Part shown: positions 7,496 to 16,576 of the stretch, in pieces | Position numbering within the stretch: position 1 is the stretch's first letter | Layout: every line of letters begins with the position of its first letter | DNA from: a virus | Strand: one strand, 5' to 3' | Length of the DNA stretch: 64,000 nucleotides | IMG/VR virus record: IMGVR_UViG_3300028920_000027 | Location: 1 to 64,000 of that record | Translations under genes and position numbers: made by a program | Notes under the pieces: generated by a model | The model's database searches: none | Told to the model about the DNA's origin: nothing | The model's input: the letters and a program-made list of their open reading frames with translations, nothing else

Positions 7496-8542
7496 TCAGA
7501 CCACGTGCTTCCGAAAGAGGGTCATTCTCCCAACGAGAACACCCGCTCCAGTGGAAGCCTTGTAGGCCCGAACCAAAACTAACCAGTTGGGGTGAATCGC
7601 CTCTACTCGGTAGGCATCAGGCAAAAAGCTCCGTAGAACACCCGCGCACAAGACTTTGGCCATGAACCAAGCATCGGGCGTCTGGAACAAATATAGGTCA
7701 TGTGTCCCATCCCCATTCCGGTTAGGCGTAACGGACGGACCTCTCTCGAAATCCCACGTCCAATACCCCGTATTGGCCGAGCGATCTGAAACAGGAATGG
7801 GAACATGCTTGGTCACCTCATGCGTCCCTGTCCCTGCCTCGACAGGGACGATCTTGTAGGCGCCCGAACTTGGGGCAAGCTCCACAAGAGTGGCATTTGC
7901 TGCCCCCCCAGAAGTCACTTCACTGGCGGGGAACCGAACGCCAACGCTAACCCAATCGTTACTGGACCAATCACCCCCGTCGACCACAGCGGATTCCCAA
8001 TGCAGTTCCCCATCATGGACCAGGACGACTTCCGCGTAGGAGTACGCACCGTCAACATAGTCCGTCGGTCCTGTGGCGCCCCCTGGATGGACGACACGCA
8101 AAGAAGGTCCGTCAAACCGGCCCGACGCCACTAGCCCCCCCGAAGCCACGTATGCCTCATATTGGGTAAGATCATCCGAATGACTAGTGTAGACGATGCT
8201 CCAGGCCAACGGAGCAGGTGTGGGTGTTGTCAAAAGGCGCCCGTCCGGCTCAACGGGCATATCGATCTTCACGACATTACGGTCCAAAGGCTGCCCGCTG
8301 TGCTGGGCCACAACGTTGGCGACAACCAACTTCTCCGTTTCGGTCGGAGTGCTCCAAAAATGAATGTGGACCTGTAACCCCGAAGTATCATCGTTCAGGT
8401 AGTTCAGTGAAGTGGTCTTGATCGTGCCCAGACCCAGCGAGTGACTATAGCGTATCTGGTGCTCAAGTGCGGCAGCATCCAGCTTGTTGTTCTTCGTATC
8501 AGTGTACGACGCAGTGTATGTCGACCCAGCCCAAGAACCCAT
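7496..8542 (-). CDS. Virion structural protein, beta-rich
   Basis: A 348-residue protein. ATG at 8542 is chosen because GGAGG lies eight bases upstream and it overlaps the previous stop as TGATG; an upstream in-frame start at 8563 is less likely. The sequence is strand-rich throughout, with aromatic and Gly/Ser patches (YTASYTDTKNN, SYAEVVLVHDGELHWES, GYWTWDFERG), and resembles multi-domain sandwich proteins of tail tips. No catalytic signature is seen. It lies in an uninterrupted series with 8542-9912 and the tailspike-like 9916-12342, so the three are probably translated together. Confidence 0.65.
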   Translation of the reverse strand: MGSWAGSTYTASYTDTKNNKLDAAALEHQIRYSHSLGLGTIKTTSLNYLNDDTSGLQVHIHFWSTPTETEKLVVANVVAQHSGQPLDRNVVKIDMPVEPDGRLLTTPTPAPLAWSIVYTSHSDDLTQYEAYVASGGLVASGRFDGPSLRVVHPGGATGPTDYVDGAYSYAEVVLVHDGELHWESAVVDGGDWSSNDWVSVGVRFPASEVTSGGAANATLVELAPSSGAYKIVPVEAGTGTHEVTKHVPIPVSDRSANTGYWTWDFERGPSVTPNRNGDGTHDLYLFQTPDAWFMAKVLCAGVLRSFLPDAYRVEAIHPNWLVLVRAYKASTGAGVLVGRMTLFRKHVV

Positions 8543-9912
8543 CAGAAGCCTCCTCCAAACCACGTAGCATAGCGGTCAATTGCGGTAATAGGGGCCGCAG
8601 CAAATGCTACGACAGAGTGAGCTTGAATATTCAAATTGCCGGAAAAACTCCAAGACATAGAATAGGTGCCTGAAGAGACTGCTGTCTTGTAGCTGCTCAT
8701 ATGGTTAAGCGGAGAAGCATACAAGTCATTGACCAGAGTCTGCCCAGACCCCGCGACCCCTGTGATGTCGAACCCTCCCCCAGCGTCAACATCAACGATC
8801 AGCACGTTGTTGTTAGGGGCCGTCGAAATGTTCGTAGAGATCGTAGACGATGCCGACACCGTACCCGTACCAGCGTCTGCAAAGGGAGCCTCCTGTTTTG
8901 TTGCTCGCAGTAGAATGGCCGTAGCCACAACTTGTGCGCTCCCAGACGACGTGATCCGAAGGGTGTAGGACCCAAGGCTTGGTATGTCTGTATCTAGCAA
9001 GTACCAAATACTAGACCGAACACCAAACCCGAAAGCCCCGTCCCCACTATATTGAGTGAATGCCTCGGTCAAGTTGATAGCCAACCCGCCAGGGTCTAGG
9101 ACTACTGAGTCAATCGCGGTAGCTGAGGCCGAGGAGCCTCGCGTTGATATGAGAGCCCCCAGAACCCTACTGGAATAATCTTGCAAAGTCACTGTGAAGT
9201 CAAGCGGAGATCCCGAGGCTGACCCGGAATACGTGCTAACAACTTGCGGAGTTGAAGGCTCGCCATTCTCCGACTCCTCATAAGAAGCCATGGCGATTGC
9301 CAGACGATTGCTGGCAGTGGCGTTCGTGAAACCATGAGTGTAGTCCCCAGCCGTAGTCGTGAACTCCGAGCTGATAGCGCCCTCGCACGACGACATGTCT
9401 GCCTGACCCTGCAACGTCTGCCCGCCTTGAGTGGGGGTGAGAGTGCGACCTCCATCTCCAGAGATGGCGACACTCAGTACCAGGGCATTGTCAGTGACCG
9501 TCGTGAGAGTGTCACTGACTGTGGTGTTGTTCGTGACGCTATTGCCCGTCGTCGCCTCAGCAGGCTGATCCTTCACACCCACCAGGTTGCAAATGAACAG
9601 AGCTATCTCATCGACCGTCGTAGAAAGGTTGACTGATAGTGTGTAGCTCCCCGCAACTGGAAGAGCTGCCTCGCCAATCGACCAAAACTCCGCGATGTTT
9701 GAGTACCCGGCGGAAATGATCTCTCGAACATCCTGTGCAAGGGGCTGCCCATTGATCGTGACACCTTGGACGACAGCCGCCGAACCGTCCTCGATGATAA
9801 TCCCCACGACCATCCTGCGATCGGAACCGCTACCTACTGTTGTGCTGGAACGGTTCCAAGTCGATAGATTGGTGTTGGTGGCAACAACAACGCTGTCAAT
9901 GGAAATAGCCAC
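8542..9912 (-). CDS. Virion structural protein with two similar halves
   Basis: A 456-residue protein with a GTG start at 9912 shortly after the upstream TAG; GGGGGTAG serves as ribosome site. The composition is Ser/Thr/Gly/Ala-rich with alternating hydrophobic strands. Two halves look related. Each has an IDSVV start, a strand of the type MVVGIIIEDGS or VLGALISTRGS, then an S-x-G-S-Y-T-L strand and a final A-I-A-M-A-S or V-V-A-F-A-A strand. This suggests an internally duplicated beta-sandwich used in fibres or tail decoration. Function is unassigned. Confidence 0.65.
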   Translation of the reverse strand: MAISIDSVVVATNTNLSTWNRSSTTVGSGSDRRMVVGIIIEDGSAAVVQGVTINGQPLAQDVREIISAGYSNIAEFWSIGEAALPVAGSYTLSVNLSTTVDEIALFICNLVGVKDQPAEATTGNSVTNNTTVSDTLTTVTDNALVLSVAISGDGGRTLTPTQGGQTLQGQADMSSCEGAISSEFTTTAGDYTHGFTNATASNRLAIAMASYEESENGEPSTPQVVSTYSGSASGSPLDFTVTLQDYSSRVLGALISTRGSSASATAIDSVVLDPGGLAINLTEAFTQYSGDGAFGFGVRSSIWYLLDTDIPSLGSYTLRITSSGSAQVVATAILLRATKQEAPFADAGTGTVSASSTISTNISTAPNNNVLIVDVDAGGGFDITGVAGSGQTLVNDLYASPLNHMSSYKTAVSSGTYSMSWSFSGNLNIQAHSVVAFAAAPITAIDRYATWFGGGF

Positions 9913-9915
9913 AAA

Positions 9916-12342
9916 CTACCCCCAAAGATCGGCGTCGCCATAGTACCCAGCCGACGCGCCCCGATACTCAAAGGTGAAAATGTACTCATCCCCCGTAGCC
10001 CCCGAGCTCAAGTCCGGGGTCTGAGCTTGCCGCCACTTCACTGAAGACCAACCCGTCAGGCTATATCCACCAGAACCCCCTTGCAGGACTCGAAGAGAAT
10101 AGCGACCGGGAGCCGCGTTGCTGAAGTTGATAGTGGCCACGTTGCCCGTCAGGGTCACAGTCTGAACGTTGCCGTTGGACCAATCAACGTTCAACGTTCC
10201 AGAAACACTACCAATGGTGTATTCGCTGTTAAAGCTGGCCCTCTTGATGGCATAGATGCTCTGGTTTTGTGCATCAAGGTCACCGCCGAGCTGCGGGGTG
10301 AGGTCGTCGACCAAATTCTCCATGACAATGATGGTCGTGACATCCAGGATATTGACATCGGCCGTGTGGTTGTCGATGTAGTTGACGCCAACCTTGTTCG
10401 CCGTGTTGCCATTGGCGATGTACAGCCCGTCCCCATCGTTGTCTGAGACACGGTTACCAAGAATAACGGAGTAGTTGCTGTCTCCAGACTGAGGGGCCTC
10501 GATCCCGTTCCCCCCGTTGCCAACAACCTCGTTGAGGGACACTACACACGAGTCCCCCTTGATGGAGATGCCCGCACCGCCGTTGTCTCTCACCTTCCCA
10601 TTCACGAATGTGGAGTCGGGACCACAGTGCACACCGATCCCTCCGTTGCCGACTACAACAGCGGAGGCGCACGCCGTGCTCGTTCCAGCCAGGTAGACTC
10701 CCTCTTGCCCATTGTTGAGGGAGATCAGGTCCGTAATGGAGGTCTTGTCCGACGCTGAATCGAAGTATGCCCCGCGCGTATTGTTCCTTCGCACATTCGT
10801 TCCAGAGATGACCGTCCCAACACACCCAGTGCCGACATCTATCCCACACCCGTTGTTCAGTGCTGAAAAGATCTTGTTAAGCCCGGTGGTATTACAATTG
10901 GACAGGTAGATGCCGCCCGAAGCGCCGCCAATCAAAGCGCAGGTATCAAACACGATAGAGCTGCTTCTAGACAACTCCACATTGTACCCAGAGGTAGAGC
11001 CGTAAAATGCAGAACTGTTGACGATGATAGAAGCAGAATCCTCGATCTTCAGGTTCGTGGCGTTGCCCATGGCCAACGCCTTGTAGATGACCGCGCTGGA
11101 CCCTGCCCGGATGGAGATGCCAGCCGTTGTGGACCCTGTGACCAGGAACCCACTGAGACGGAACCGATGAGTAGTCTCGGCGATATAGGACAAGCCAGAT
11201 GCACTGGGCCCTAGCCATGGGCCCTGCACAGTAAGCTGCGTGTCAGACGCGATAGAAACTATCGGAAGGAGAATGATCCCATCAACCGTGATGACGTCTC
11301 CTGGGCTCAGGTTCGTGAACGTAGTGCTTGTGCCCGTAATGACCGCAGACCCGTAGGTGGCTGCCACCGTGCCCGCTGTCTCAACGGAACCACCCGACCC
11401 ATCCACCTTGAGCGAGTATGCCCCACCGTTGAACGTGATGATCGTGCCTTCCTCGCAGTGCAGATCCCCGCCATTCGGCAGGACAATGTCAGCGGTCTCC
11501 ACGTAGGTACCAACGTGAACAAATACCTTCTGGTTACCCGCTGCAAACGCCGCCGCGATAGAGGTGTAGTCCGCGGTACCATCATTGGCGCAAACAGCGT
11601 CGTATGCCGACTTACTCGGAACGAAGTCTACACCGCCACTCCCGTCTGGGGTCAACACGTGCTGAACATGACCATCTGTCATGTCTGCCGTATCCATCCC
11701 ATCGACGAGGTTGAGGGTGAAGTCCTTATCCGGAACCGTCATGGTTCGCAGGATACTGGTCGTCAAACCACTGAGGTCAAACGCGGCCTTCTTCGTAGGG
11801 TCCCCCGAATTTATTACACGAAAGAGGCTGTCCAGCACCTCTGTCACGGCGTGCGTGTGGTCAGACCGCGACAGGGACGTCGCGGTTCCTTCCGCGTTAG
11901 CAGAACCAGTAGAAACAGCAGCCGCCGTAGAAACGTCGTGCTTGTGATCCTGCCGGGCAGCCTCCGAAGAGGAGCCGACAGATGCTGCGGCCCGGGTAAC
12001 GTTGACGGGGGCAGTGCTGGTGACCACCGCGGCCCCGATCTGAGTGGGAGTGACCGAGTGAGGGTTCCCTGTGTCGTCCACGTGTGTGTCGAACGTCTCC
12101 TGAGTCACCCCAGCCTGTTGAGCCGCAACATTCGTGATGGGCTGAGCATTCTCGTCGACAACCGTAATGTACCCCGCACTGATCGCGTTCTGGACATCTG
12201 CCGACCGCCGAAGCTCCTCCATAGAGAACTCTAAGAGAAGGTCCAAATTGCTAACGGGATGCGGGATCGAACGGGCACCCAAATCGTCGAGGACAACCGG
12301 AGTCTGTGTACCCGAAGTCGTCACCAGAAATTGCTGAGCCAT
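9916..12342 (-). CDS. Tailspike/tail fibre with right-handed beta-helix
   Basis: An 808-residue protein starting at ATG 12342. The N-terminal part (1-170) has tail-fibre collar features: FDTHVDDTGNPHSVT and repeated D-H-K-H-D-V / S-D-H-T-H-A-V motifs, as in many phage fibres. Residues about 250-660 show a long ladder of short strands with Asn, Gly and Ser turns (for example SSAFYGSTSGYNVELSRSSS, NNGQEGVYLAG, VVGNGGNGIEAP). This is the signature of a parallel beta-helix of the pectate-lyase type. The C-terminal 130 residues form a separate, strand-rich cap ending in YYGDADLWG. Such proteins bind or cleave surface polysaccharide; the catalytic residues cannot be picked out here. Confidence 0.8.
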   Translation of the reverse strand: MAQQFLVTTSGTQTPVVLDDLGARSIPHPVSNLDLLLEFSMEELRRSADVQNAISAGYITVVDENAQPITNVAAQQAGVTQETFDTHVDDTGNPHSVTPTQIGAAVVTSTAPVNVTRAAASVGSSSEAARQDHKHDVSTAAAVSTGSANAEGTATSLSRSDHTHAVTEVLDSLFRVINSGDPTKKAAFDLSGLTTSILRTMTVPDKDFTLNLVDGMDTADMTDGHVQHVLTPDGSGGVDFVPSKSAYDAVCANDGTADYTSIAAAFAAGNQKVFVHVGTYVETADIVLPNGGDLHCEEGTIITFNGGAYSLKVDGSGGSVETAGTVAATYGSAVITGTSTTFTNLSPGDVITVDGIILLPIVSIASDTQLTVQGPWLGPSASGLSYIAETTHRFRLSGFLVTGSTTAGISIRAGSSAVIYKALAMGNATNLKIEDSASIIVNSSAFYGSTSGYNVELSRSSSIVFDTCALIGGASGGIYLSNCNTTGLNKIFSALNNGCGIDVGTGCVGTVISGTNVRRNNTRGAYFDSASDKTSITDLISLNNGQEGVYLAGTSTACASAVVVGNGGIGVHCGPDSTFVNGKVRDNGGAGISIKGDSCVVSLNEVVGNGGNGIEAPQSGDSNYSVILGNRVSDNDGDGLYIANGNTANKVGVNYIDNHTADVNILDVTTIIVMENLVDDLTPQLGGDLDAQNQSIYAIKRASFNSEYTIGSVSGTLNVDWSNGNVQTVTLTGNVATINFSNAAPGRYSLRVLQGGSGGYSLTGWSSVKWRQAQTPDLSSGATGDEYIFTFEYRGASAGYYGDADLWG

Positions 12343-12347
12343 GCTGA

Positions 12348-12833
12348 CTACCTCTTCTTGAAGACCGCGGTGATTGTCGGGTAGGAAATGTTGGTCCCGA
12401 GGCAGTAAAGCTGGATCCCATCCCCGGCATCGAAGTCAATGCTGAGGTCGTTTCGGAAGGCACTTGTCGCCGCCGTGATGTTGAGGATGGCCCCTGAAAC
12501 CAACGTACCGCCCAACCGAACCTGGGCCTGCCACGTCTGAGAGGCGCTCCCAGATGCCCCCATACCGATCAACGTGCTGTCGATGGGAAGGATGATCGGA
12601 GACAGGTTCGTTGGGACGTTCTGATGGTACCGAAGATATAGATCGGTCGTGTTCAAACTGGCTCGGCTCGCTCCCACAGCGAAAAGGTCATCCAACGCCC
12701 CCGCCGCCACCAAAGGGTAGACGGTCCCATCCGAAAGACGGACATAGAACCCGTCGGTCTTCGGGTACAGTAACATCTCTCCCGCCGCAGGTGTCGGGGG
12801 ATCCGTGGTCCTCTGTTGGAGCCGAAAGGTCAT
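12348..12833 (-). CDS. Small fibre-region protein
   Basis: A 161-residue protein. ATG at 12833 is chosen because it overlaps the preceding stop by ATGA and has GAGG upstream; the longer frame to 12884 adds an Arg-rich non-native stretch. The N-terminus (MTFRLQQRTTDPPTPAAGEM) followed by L-L-Y-P-K-T-D-G-F-Y-V-R-L-S-D-G-T resembles the short N-terminal module of many phage fibre genes. The rest is strand-rich. It directly precedes the beta-helix gene, so it may be a fibre adaptor or chaperone. Confidence 0.6.
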   Translation of the reverse strand: MTFRLQQRTTDPPTPAAGEMLLYPKTDGFYVRLSDGTVYPLVAAGALDDLFAVGASRASLNTTDLYLRYHQNVPTNLSPIILPIDSTLIGMGASGSASQTWQAQVRLGGTLVSGAILNITAATSAFRNDLSIDFDAGDGIQLYCLGTNISYPTITAVFKKR

Positions 12834-13285
12834 ACCTCTACAATCTCCCCCCCGTCGATCACGGAGTACTCTTCGTTGACGCAATCAAAGCAAGTGAAAT
12901 CGGCTACAGGGTAGCTTTGCGTCGCCTGCACCGAAAAGCTCGACCGGCAGGACCTATCGAGTACGAATTCTGGGACGGTGAAGGGTACCCAGTCTGCGGC
13001 TCCTGGAGTCCCGTCTCTCAGAATGAACGATTCACCACTAGTCGAATTCAGCCACAGCATGCCAGCCCCAAACCCCGCGGAACTATCATCCGTCGCCGTG
13101 GGGTTCAGAAAGGAGCTCACATAGACGGCTCGAACTGTGAAGAGCCCAAGGACGTCTCGAGATCGAAGCTGTCCCCCAACATATCGGACTCCGCCTGTCT
13201 CAGGAGGGTCACCCGCTGCGTTCTCTTCGAGAATCAGGCCTTCTTCGGTCCGCTCTCCGGGAAATCTATCAGGAGTCCGCGGCAT
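12830..13285 (-). CDS. Small fibre-region protein with fibre-like N-terminus
   Basis: A 151-residue protein starting at ATG 13285, overlapping the upstream gene by 17 bases; AAAGGGAAGG precedes the start. It contains G-A-G-M-L-W-L-N-S-T-S-G-E-S-F-I-L-R-D-G-T, a pattern seen in fibre modules (compare the P-K-T-D-G-F-Y-V-R-L-S-D-G-T stretch of the next gene). Four Cys residues cluster near the C-terminus. It is probably part of the fibre assembly encoded by the next two genes; exact function unknown. Confidence 0.6.
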   Translation of the reverse strand: MPRTPDRFPGERTEEGLILEENAAGDPPETGGVRYVGGQLRSRDVLGLFTVRAVYVSSFLNPTATDDSSAGFGAGMLWLNSTSGESFILRDGTPGAADWVPFTVPEFVLDRSCRSSFSVQATQSYPVADFTCFDCVNEEYSVIDGGEIVEV

Positions 13286-13907
13286 CCTTCCCTTTCGCTT
13301 TCTTCGCAGGTGCCTTCTTCGCAGGTGCCTTCTTCGCAGGTGCCTTCTTCGCAGGTGCAGGTGCCGGGTCCCCTCGAGCCTCCAGCCTTCGAGCGGCCAA
13401 GTCGTTGGCAGGGCGCACGCCGTCAGGTCGGGTGTCGGGCGGTCCCCGATGAAGAGGGGCTACCTTCCCGTCGGACTCGTCCCCTTCAAGAACGATCTCC
13501 CCATTCTCCAATGCCTTCTGGTAGTTCACAACCTTCCGCTCGTTGTCCCACTGCCTCTTGGTGATCTCATAGGACCGCAACAGCCCTTCCAGTCTACCCT
13601 GGCCTTGGAGGTGTGCCGCGTTCGCCTGAGTGGCCAGGTTCTCCAAAGAGAGCGCCGCCTTGAGCAGGTACTCCTTGATCAGCTTCTTGACCAGGAGAGG
13701 GTCCCCAAACTCCGAGAACTTGCCGTTATCACAGTCAGTATCCACTGCCTTGAAGACACTCTGCATCTTCTCCAAGGCATTGACCAGAGCAGTGTGCCCA
13801 CCCTTTTCTTCATAAAGGCGGGCCCTCGCCTCCGTCGCCTGCGCATCCAGCTCCTTCCCGATCCCTTGCAGGGTCAGGATTTTGACTTCAGCTTTGGCTA
13901 GATTCAT
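13269..13907 (-). CDS. Helical protein with Lys/Ala/Pro-repeat tail
   Basis: A 212-residue protein. ATG at 13907 is preferred (GGAG about nine bases upstream; the reading from 13934 would start inside a terminator hairpin). The body is helical and charged. The C-terminal 35 residues are a PAKKA-type repeat encoded by 15-base tandem repeats around 13306-13365, similar to histone H1 tails and to the N-terminus of RecA in this window. Such tails often bind DNA or RNA non-specifically. The role in the tail gene run is unknown. Confidence 0.65.
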   Translation of the reverse strand: MNLAKAEVKILTLQGIGKELDAQATEARARLYEEKGGHTALVNALEKMQSVFKAVDTDCDNGKFSEFGDPLLVKKLIKEYLLKAALSLENLATQANAAHLQGQGRLEGLLRSYEITKRQWDNERKVVNYQKALENGEIVLEGDESDGKVAPLHRGPPDTRPDGVRPANDLAARRLEARGDPAPAPAKKAPAKKAPAKKAPAKKAKGKDAADS

Positions 13908-13920
13908 CCGATCTCCATCT

Positions 13921-13958
13921 AAAAAGGGGGCCAAGGCGCGATTGGCCTGACCCCCCTT
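13921..13958 (-). terminator. Intrinsic terminator after 13978-15522
   Basis: In the minus direction the gap contains an AAGGGGG/CCCCCTT stem with an inner CCAA/TTGG pairing, followed by TTTTT. It lies between the stop of 13978-15522 and the start at 13907, which fits a rho-independent terminator. The fibre genes beyond would then rely on read-through or their own promoter. Confidence 0.7.
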
Positions 13959-13977
13959 GGCTTACCCAGTCAGGTTA

Positions 13978-15522
13978 TCAACCCCAAACGATCATCGTGA
14001 TGACGTCGGGATTGCCGCCCCCCTTGACGTTGAACTCGAACATAAGGTCCCCATTCGCAGGAGTTGTGCCAGGGTAGACGTCGTGATTGGCCGCCGCGTC
14101 GGCGCCATTCCGCAGCAAGACGCCGTTGAGGTAGATATCCACGTCGGTGAGGAAGGTCGCGCTGCTGTAGTCCGGCAGCTGAGCGTCAAGATTGGGTGTT
14201 CCTCCTGCGCCTGTGACGTTGGTGTCGGGCGGGACGTTGGCCGTCAGCACGGCCACGCCCTTGGTGCGGCTGAGCCCAGCCGAAGCGTACAACTGGTTCA
14301 TGGCGTCTAGGAGGCTGACCTCGCCGAAGTTCGCCTCGAAGCTGTCCCACTCCGTTGTGGTCTCGGAGAGCTTGATGCCATCCGTCTGCGCCCATGTGGA
14401 GCCCGTCTGGTTACCGTCGTCGAGGTATAGCTCGCCTGCACCCAAAACGCGAAGGTCGTTGGTGCTCGTGGATTCAATAACACCCGCATTGACGCCGAGC
14501 TGAAGATCCTGGCCAGCCGAATCGACCGTGACCCCCCCAGCGAAATCCACTGTCGTCGAGTTGACGTCGAGGGTATCGCCTTGGATGCGTACGGTGTCAC
14601 CGCCGGCCGTGGGCACGACCTCGAAGAGGGCCGTCGTACCACTGGGTTCGTAGAAGCCCCAGGTCTGGGCGTCGGCGATGTTGACCTGGATCGAGCTGGT
14701 CTGGCCGACCGCGCCCGACTGATTGTCGATGGCGTTCTGAAGGGTGACGTCGACACTGCCTGCCTGATCGATAAAAGTGCCCGATAGAAAGGCTTCTTCA
14801 GGTACGTTGTCGAAGGCCACGCGCCGCACATAGGCGTAGTTGATCGAGGCGTTCTCGATGTCCGCAACGGGGACGGCTTCGAGGTCGTCACCCGTCGAGT
14901 TGATACGCACAAACGACAGCTGGACTCGGTTGGGGGTCGTCGTGGTGATGGTGTGCCCGTCGGTCGCGTTTTCCGACTGGATCAGCGCGTAAACCGTGCG
15001 GTTGTCGCTGAGAATGGGATCACCGGTCGACCCATCACGAACGATGCAAAGGTTCTTTGGACTGATTGCCGAACTGCCCGCCACCTCATCCAGGGCATGC
15101 GACCCGAAGGTCCCACCGTGGGCAGCCACGACGGTACCTTCCGTGGTCGAAGCCGCGCCGACCGCCGCGGTCGTGATGCTCGGGATTTCCCCTGATCCCA
15201 AGACCACATAGTTGTTGCTCGCCCCCACAGTGATGTCGGCCAGTGACTGCACTCGGAAGAGTAGTCGCTTCTCCTCGATGTCATCAAGGTCCGTGTTGAG
15301 CCCCAAAAGCGAACGCTTCTTGGCATTGACGGTGGGGATGTCGTCGTACCACGCGCCCGCTTGGTCATCAAGGATTCGACTGACCTGAGAACGTAGAGAA
15401 TTGAGGTCATCCTCAATATTAGCCGCCGCCGTTTCGAGGGCGGCCTGCCCAGCAGCAATGGTGTCATCGTAGACATCAGACTGCCGAATCTGGGTGTCCT
15501 GGCGAACGAAGGTGCGCGACAT
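13978..15522 (-). CDS. Large virion protein with coiled-coil N-terminus
   Basis: A 514-residue protein starting at ATG 15522. Residues about 20-90 are helical and coiled-coil-like (AGQAALETAAANIEDDLNSL). The rest is a long Thr/Ser/Val/Gly-rich beta region. It includes several passages resembling tail-fibre shaft repeats (TTTVDFAGGVTVDSAGQDLQ, GAGELYLDDGNQTGSTWAQ) and a C-terminal small domain with VDIYLNGVLLRNG. The latter resembles the V-Y-F-N-G-I-R-L segment in the next upstream gene. A trimeric fibre or baseplate protein is likely. It is followed by the terminator at 13921-13958. Confidence 0.65.
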   Translation of the reverse strand: MSRTFVRQDTQIRQSDVYDDTIAAGQAALETAAANIEDDLNSLRSQVSRILDDQAGAWYDDIPTVNAKKRSLLGLNTDLDDIEEKRLLFRVQSLADITVGASNNYVVLGSGEIPSITTAAVGAASTTEGTVVAAHGGTFGSHALDEVAGSSAISPKNLCIVRDGSTGDPILSDNRTVYALIQSENATDGHTITTTTPNRVQLSFVRINSTGDDLEAVPVADIENASINYAYVRRVAFDNVPEEAFLSGTFIDQAGSVDVTLQNAIDNQSGAVGQTSSIQVNIADAQTWGFYEPSGTTALFEVVPTAGGDTVRIQGDTLDVNSTTVDFAGGVTVDSAGQDLQLGVNAGVIESTSTNDLRVLGAGELYLDDGNQTGSTWAQTDGIKLSETTTEWDSFEANFGEVSLLDAMNQLYASAGLSRTKGVAVLTANVPPDTNVTGAGGTPNLDAQLPDYSSATFLTDVDIYLNGVLLRNGADAAANHDVYPGTTPANGDLMFEFNVKGGGNPDVITMIVWG

Positions 15523-15588
15523 GAGCTATCCTTAGGTCGGGTCCGTGGGTCTTCTCTGCTAAGGGTGGGCATAAATGAGCTATTGGGC

Positions 15589-15915
15589 TCACGGCCCGTC
15601 CGTCGCGATGTAGTCAATCAACAAATGGTCCCCCGGACGGGGAGCCACTTCAAGGACTACAGTGTCATACCCCATGCCGAAGCCTTCACTCTCGTAGATC
15701 GTGTAGTCGTCGATCAGCGTCAAGCGGATGCCGTTGAAGTAGACCTGGATGGTCAGAAACGGCAGGTTGTGTGTGAATTTGTCCGGTGCTGGGACGGTGT
15801 AAACAACATTGACCCCATCCACCGGCCCAGCCAGCTGTTGCCCCGTCCGAAATCTCGCCGCAGCGATGTACTGCTGGGCAAGACTTTGAGGGTTGAGGTA
15901 GTTGAGAAGGTACAC
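15589..15915 (-). CDS. Small beta protein, tail region
   Basis: A 108-residue protein with a GTG start at 15915 and no strong ribosome site. The N-terminal helix (MYLLNYLNPQSLAQQYIAAA) is followed by strands including Y-T-V-P-A-P-D-K-F, V-Y-F-N-G-I-R-L and the acidic turn D-D-Y-T-I-Y-E-S-E-G-F-G. This V-Y-x-N-G-x-x-L...D-Y pattern is common in small tail or fibre-attachment domains. It probably acts with the neighbouring structural proteins. The gap of 66 bases after it shows no gene. Confidence 0.55.
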   Translation of the reverse strand: MYLLNYLNPQSLAQQYIAAARFRTGQQLAGPVDGVNVVYTVPAPDKFTHNLPFLTIQVYFNGIRLTLIDDYTIYESEGFGMGYDTVVLEVAPRPGDHLLIDYIATDGP

Positions 15916-15934
15916 ACTGGCGACTCAGCGGAGG

Positions 15935-16576
15935 TCACTCGGGAAACAAATTGGTAAAGCTCAGCGAAAAGTCCACAGCAGCTCCGTCTCCACGTACCAA
16001 GACCAAGGACTGTCCACCGTTCACATGCTTCAAGCTGTTTTGAGCTACCACGAGGGTCTCCGGGCCACCCAACTGGTAAGCCACGTAGAGGCCCGCCGTC
16101 GCGTGATGGTTGACGAACGTCAAGTCGTCCATGCTACGAGGGAGCTGGAGGACCAAGGAGCCTGCAACCGTCCCCGTGTTGGGAGCCACTCCGGCAACAT
16201 TGATCCGGCCGGTCCCATGATTCTCAGGGTCAGTCAGGACAAGGGCGCCCGCCGTCGTATCGACGTCGCTACCCGAGAAGTCTACCGTCACCATCCGCAG
16301 CCAAAAGTGCTGGTTGTCAGGGATGCTGAAGGTGGCGGGATTGAATGCCGCGCGGACCCGATTGGTCCCAGGGTACGAGTTGAGTGCGGCCAGGTTGATC
16401 CCAGTGGCCTTGTCCCGATCGAGAAATCCCGACTGCACCGTCGCCGTGAAGATGGCAGTGTAGCTCGCGTCAAAGTTGGTGGCCCACTCGAACCGGTAAC
16501 CTTCGATACCGGCCTGCTTGGGGATCAGGATGTCCAGTAAGCCGGGTCGGCGTCGCACGATCGAAAAGTCGTTCAT
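15935..16576 (-). CDS. Unknown structural protein
   Basis: A 213-residue protein starting at ATG 16576, overlapping the upstream stop by ATGA, with AAGGAGAAG upstream. The N-terminus (MNDFSIVRRRPGLLDILIP) leads into strand-rich sequence with fibronectin-like features (YRFEWATNFDASYTAIFT, QHFWLRMVTVDFSG). There is no signal peptide or enzyme motif. The context is the tail and fibre operon. The protein could be a small Ig-like or FN3-like virion component. Confidence 0.6.
   Translation of the reverse strand: MNDFSIVRRRPGLLDILIPKQAGIEGYRFEWATNFDASYTAIFTATVQSGFLDRDKATGINLAALNSYPGTNRVRAAFNPATFSIPDNQHFWLRMVTVDFSGSDVDTTAGALVLTDPENHGTGRINVAGVAPNTGTVAGSLVLQLPRSMDDLTFVNHHATAGLYVAYQLGGPETLVVAQNSLKHVNGGQSLVLVRGDGAAVDFSLSFTNLFPE

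Noticed and set aside
11458-12234. 258-residue plus-strand frame
   Set aside because: It is Arg-rich and antisense to the beta-helix tailspike gene; typical of open complementary frames in G+C-rich DNA.
13306-13365. A true histone or HU-like protein
   Set aside because: Only the PAKKA tail is histone-like; the body of the protein shows no histone or HU fold.
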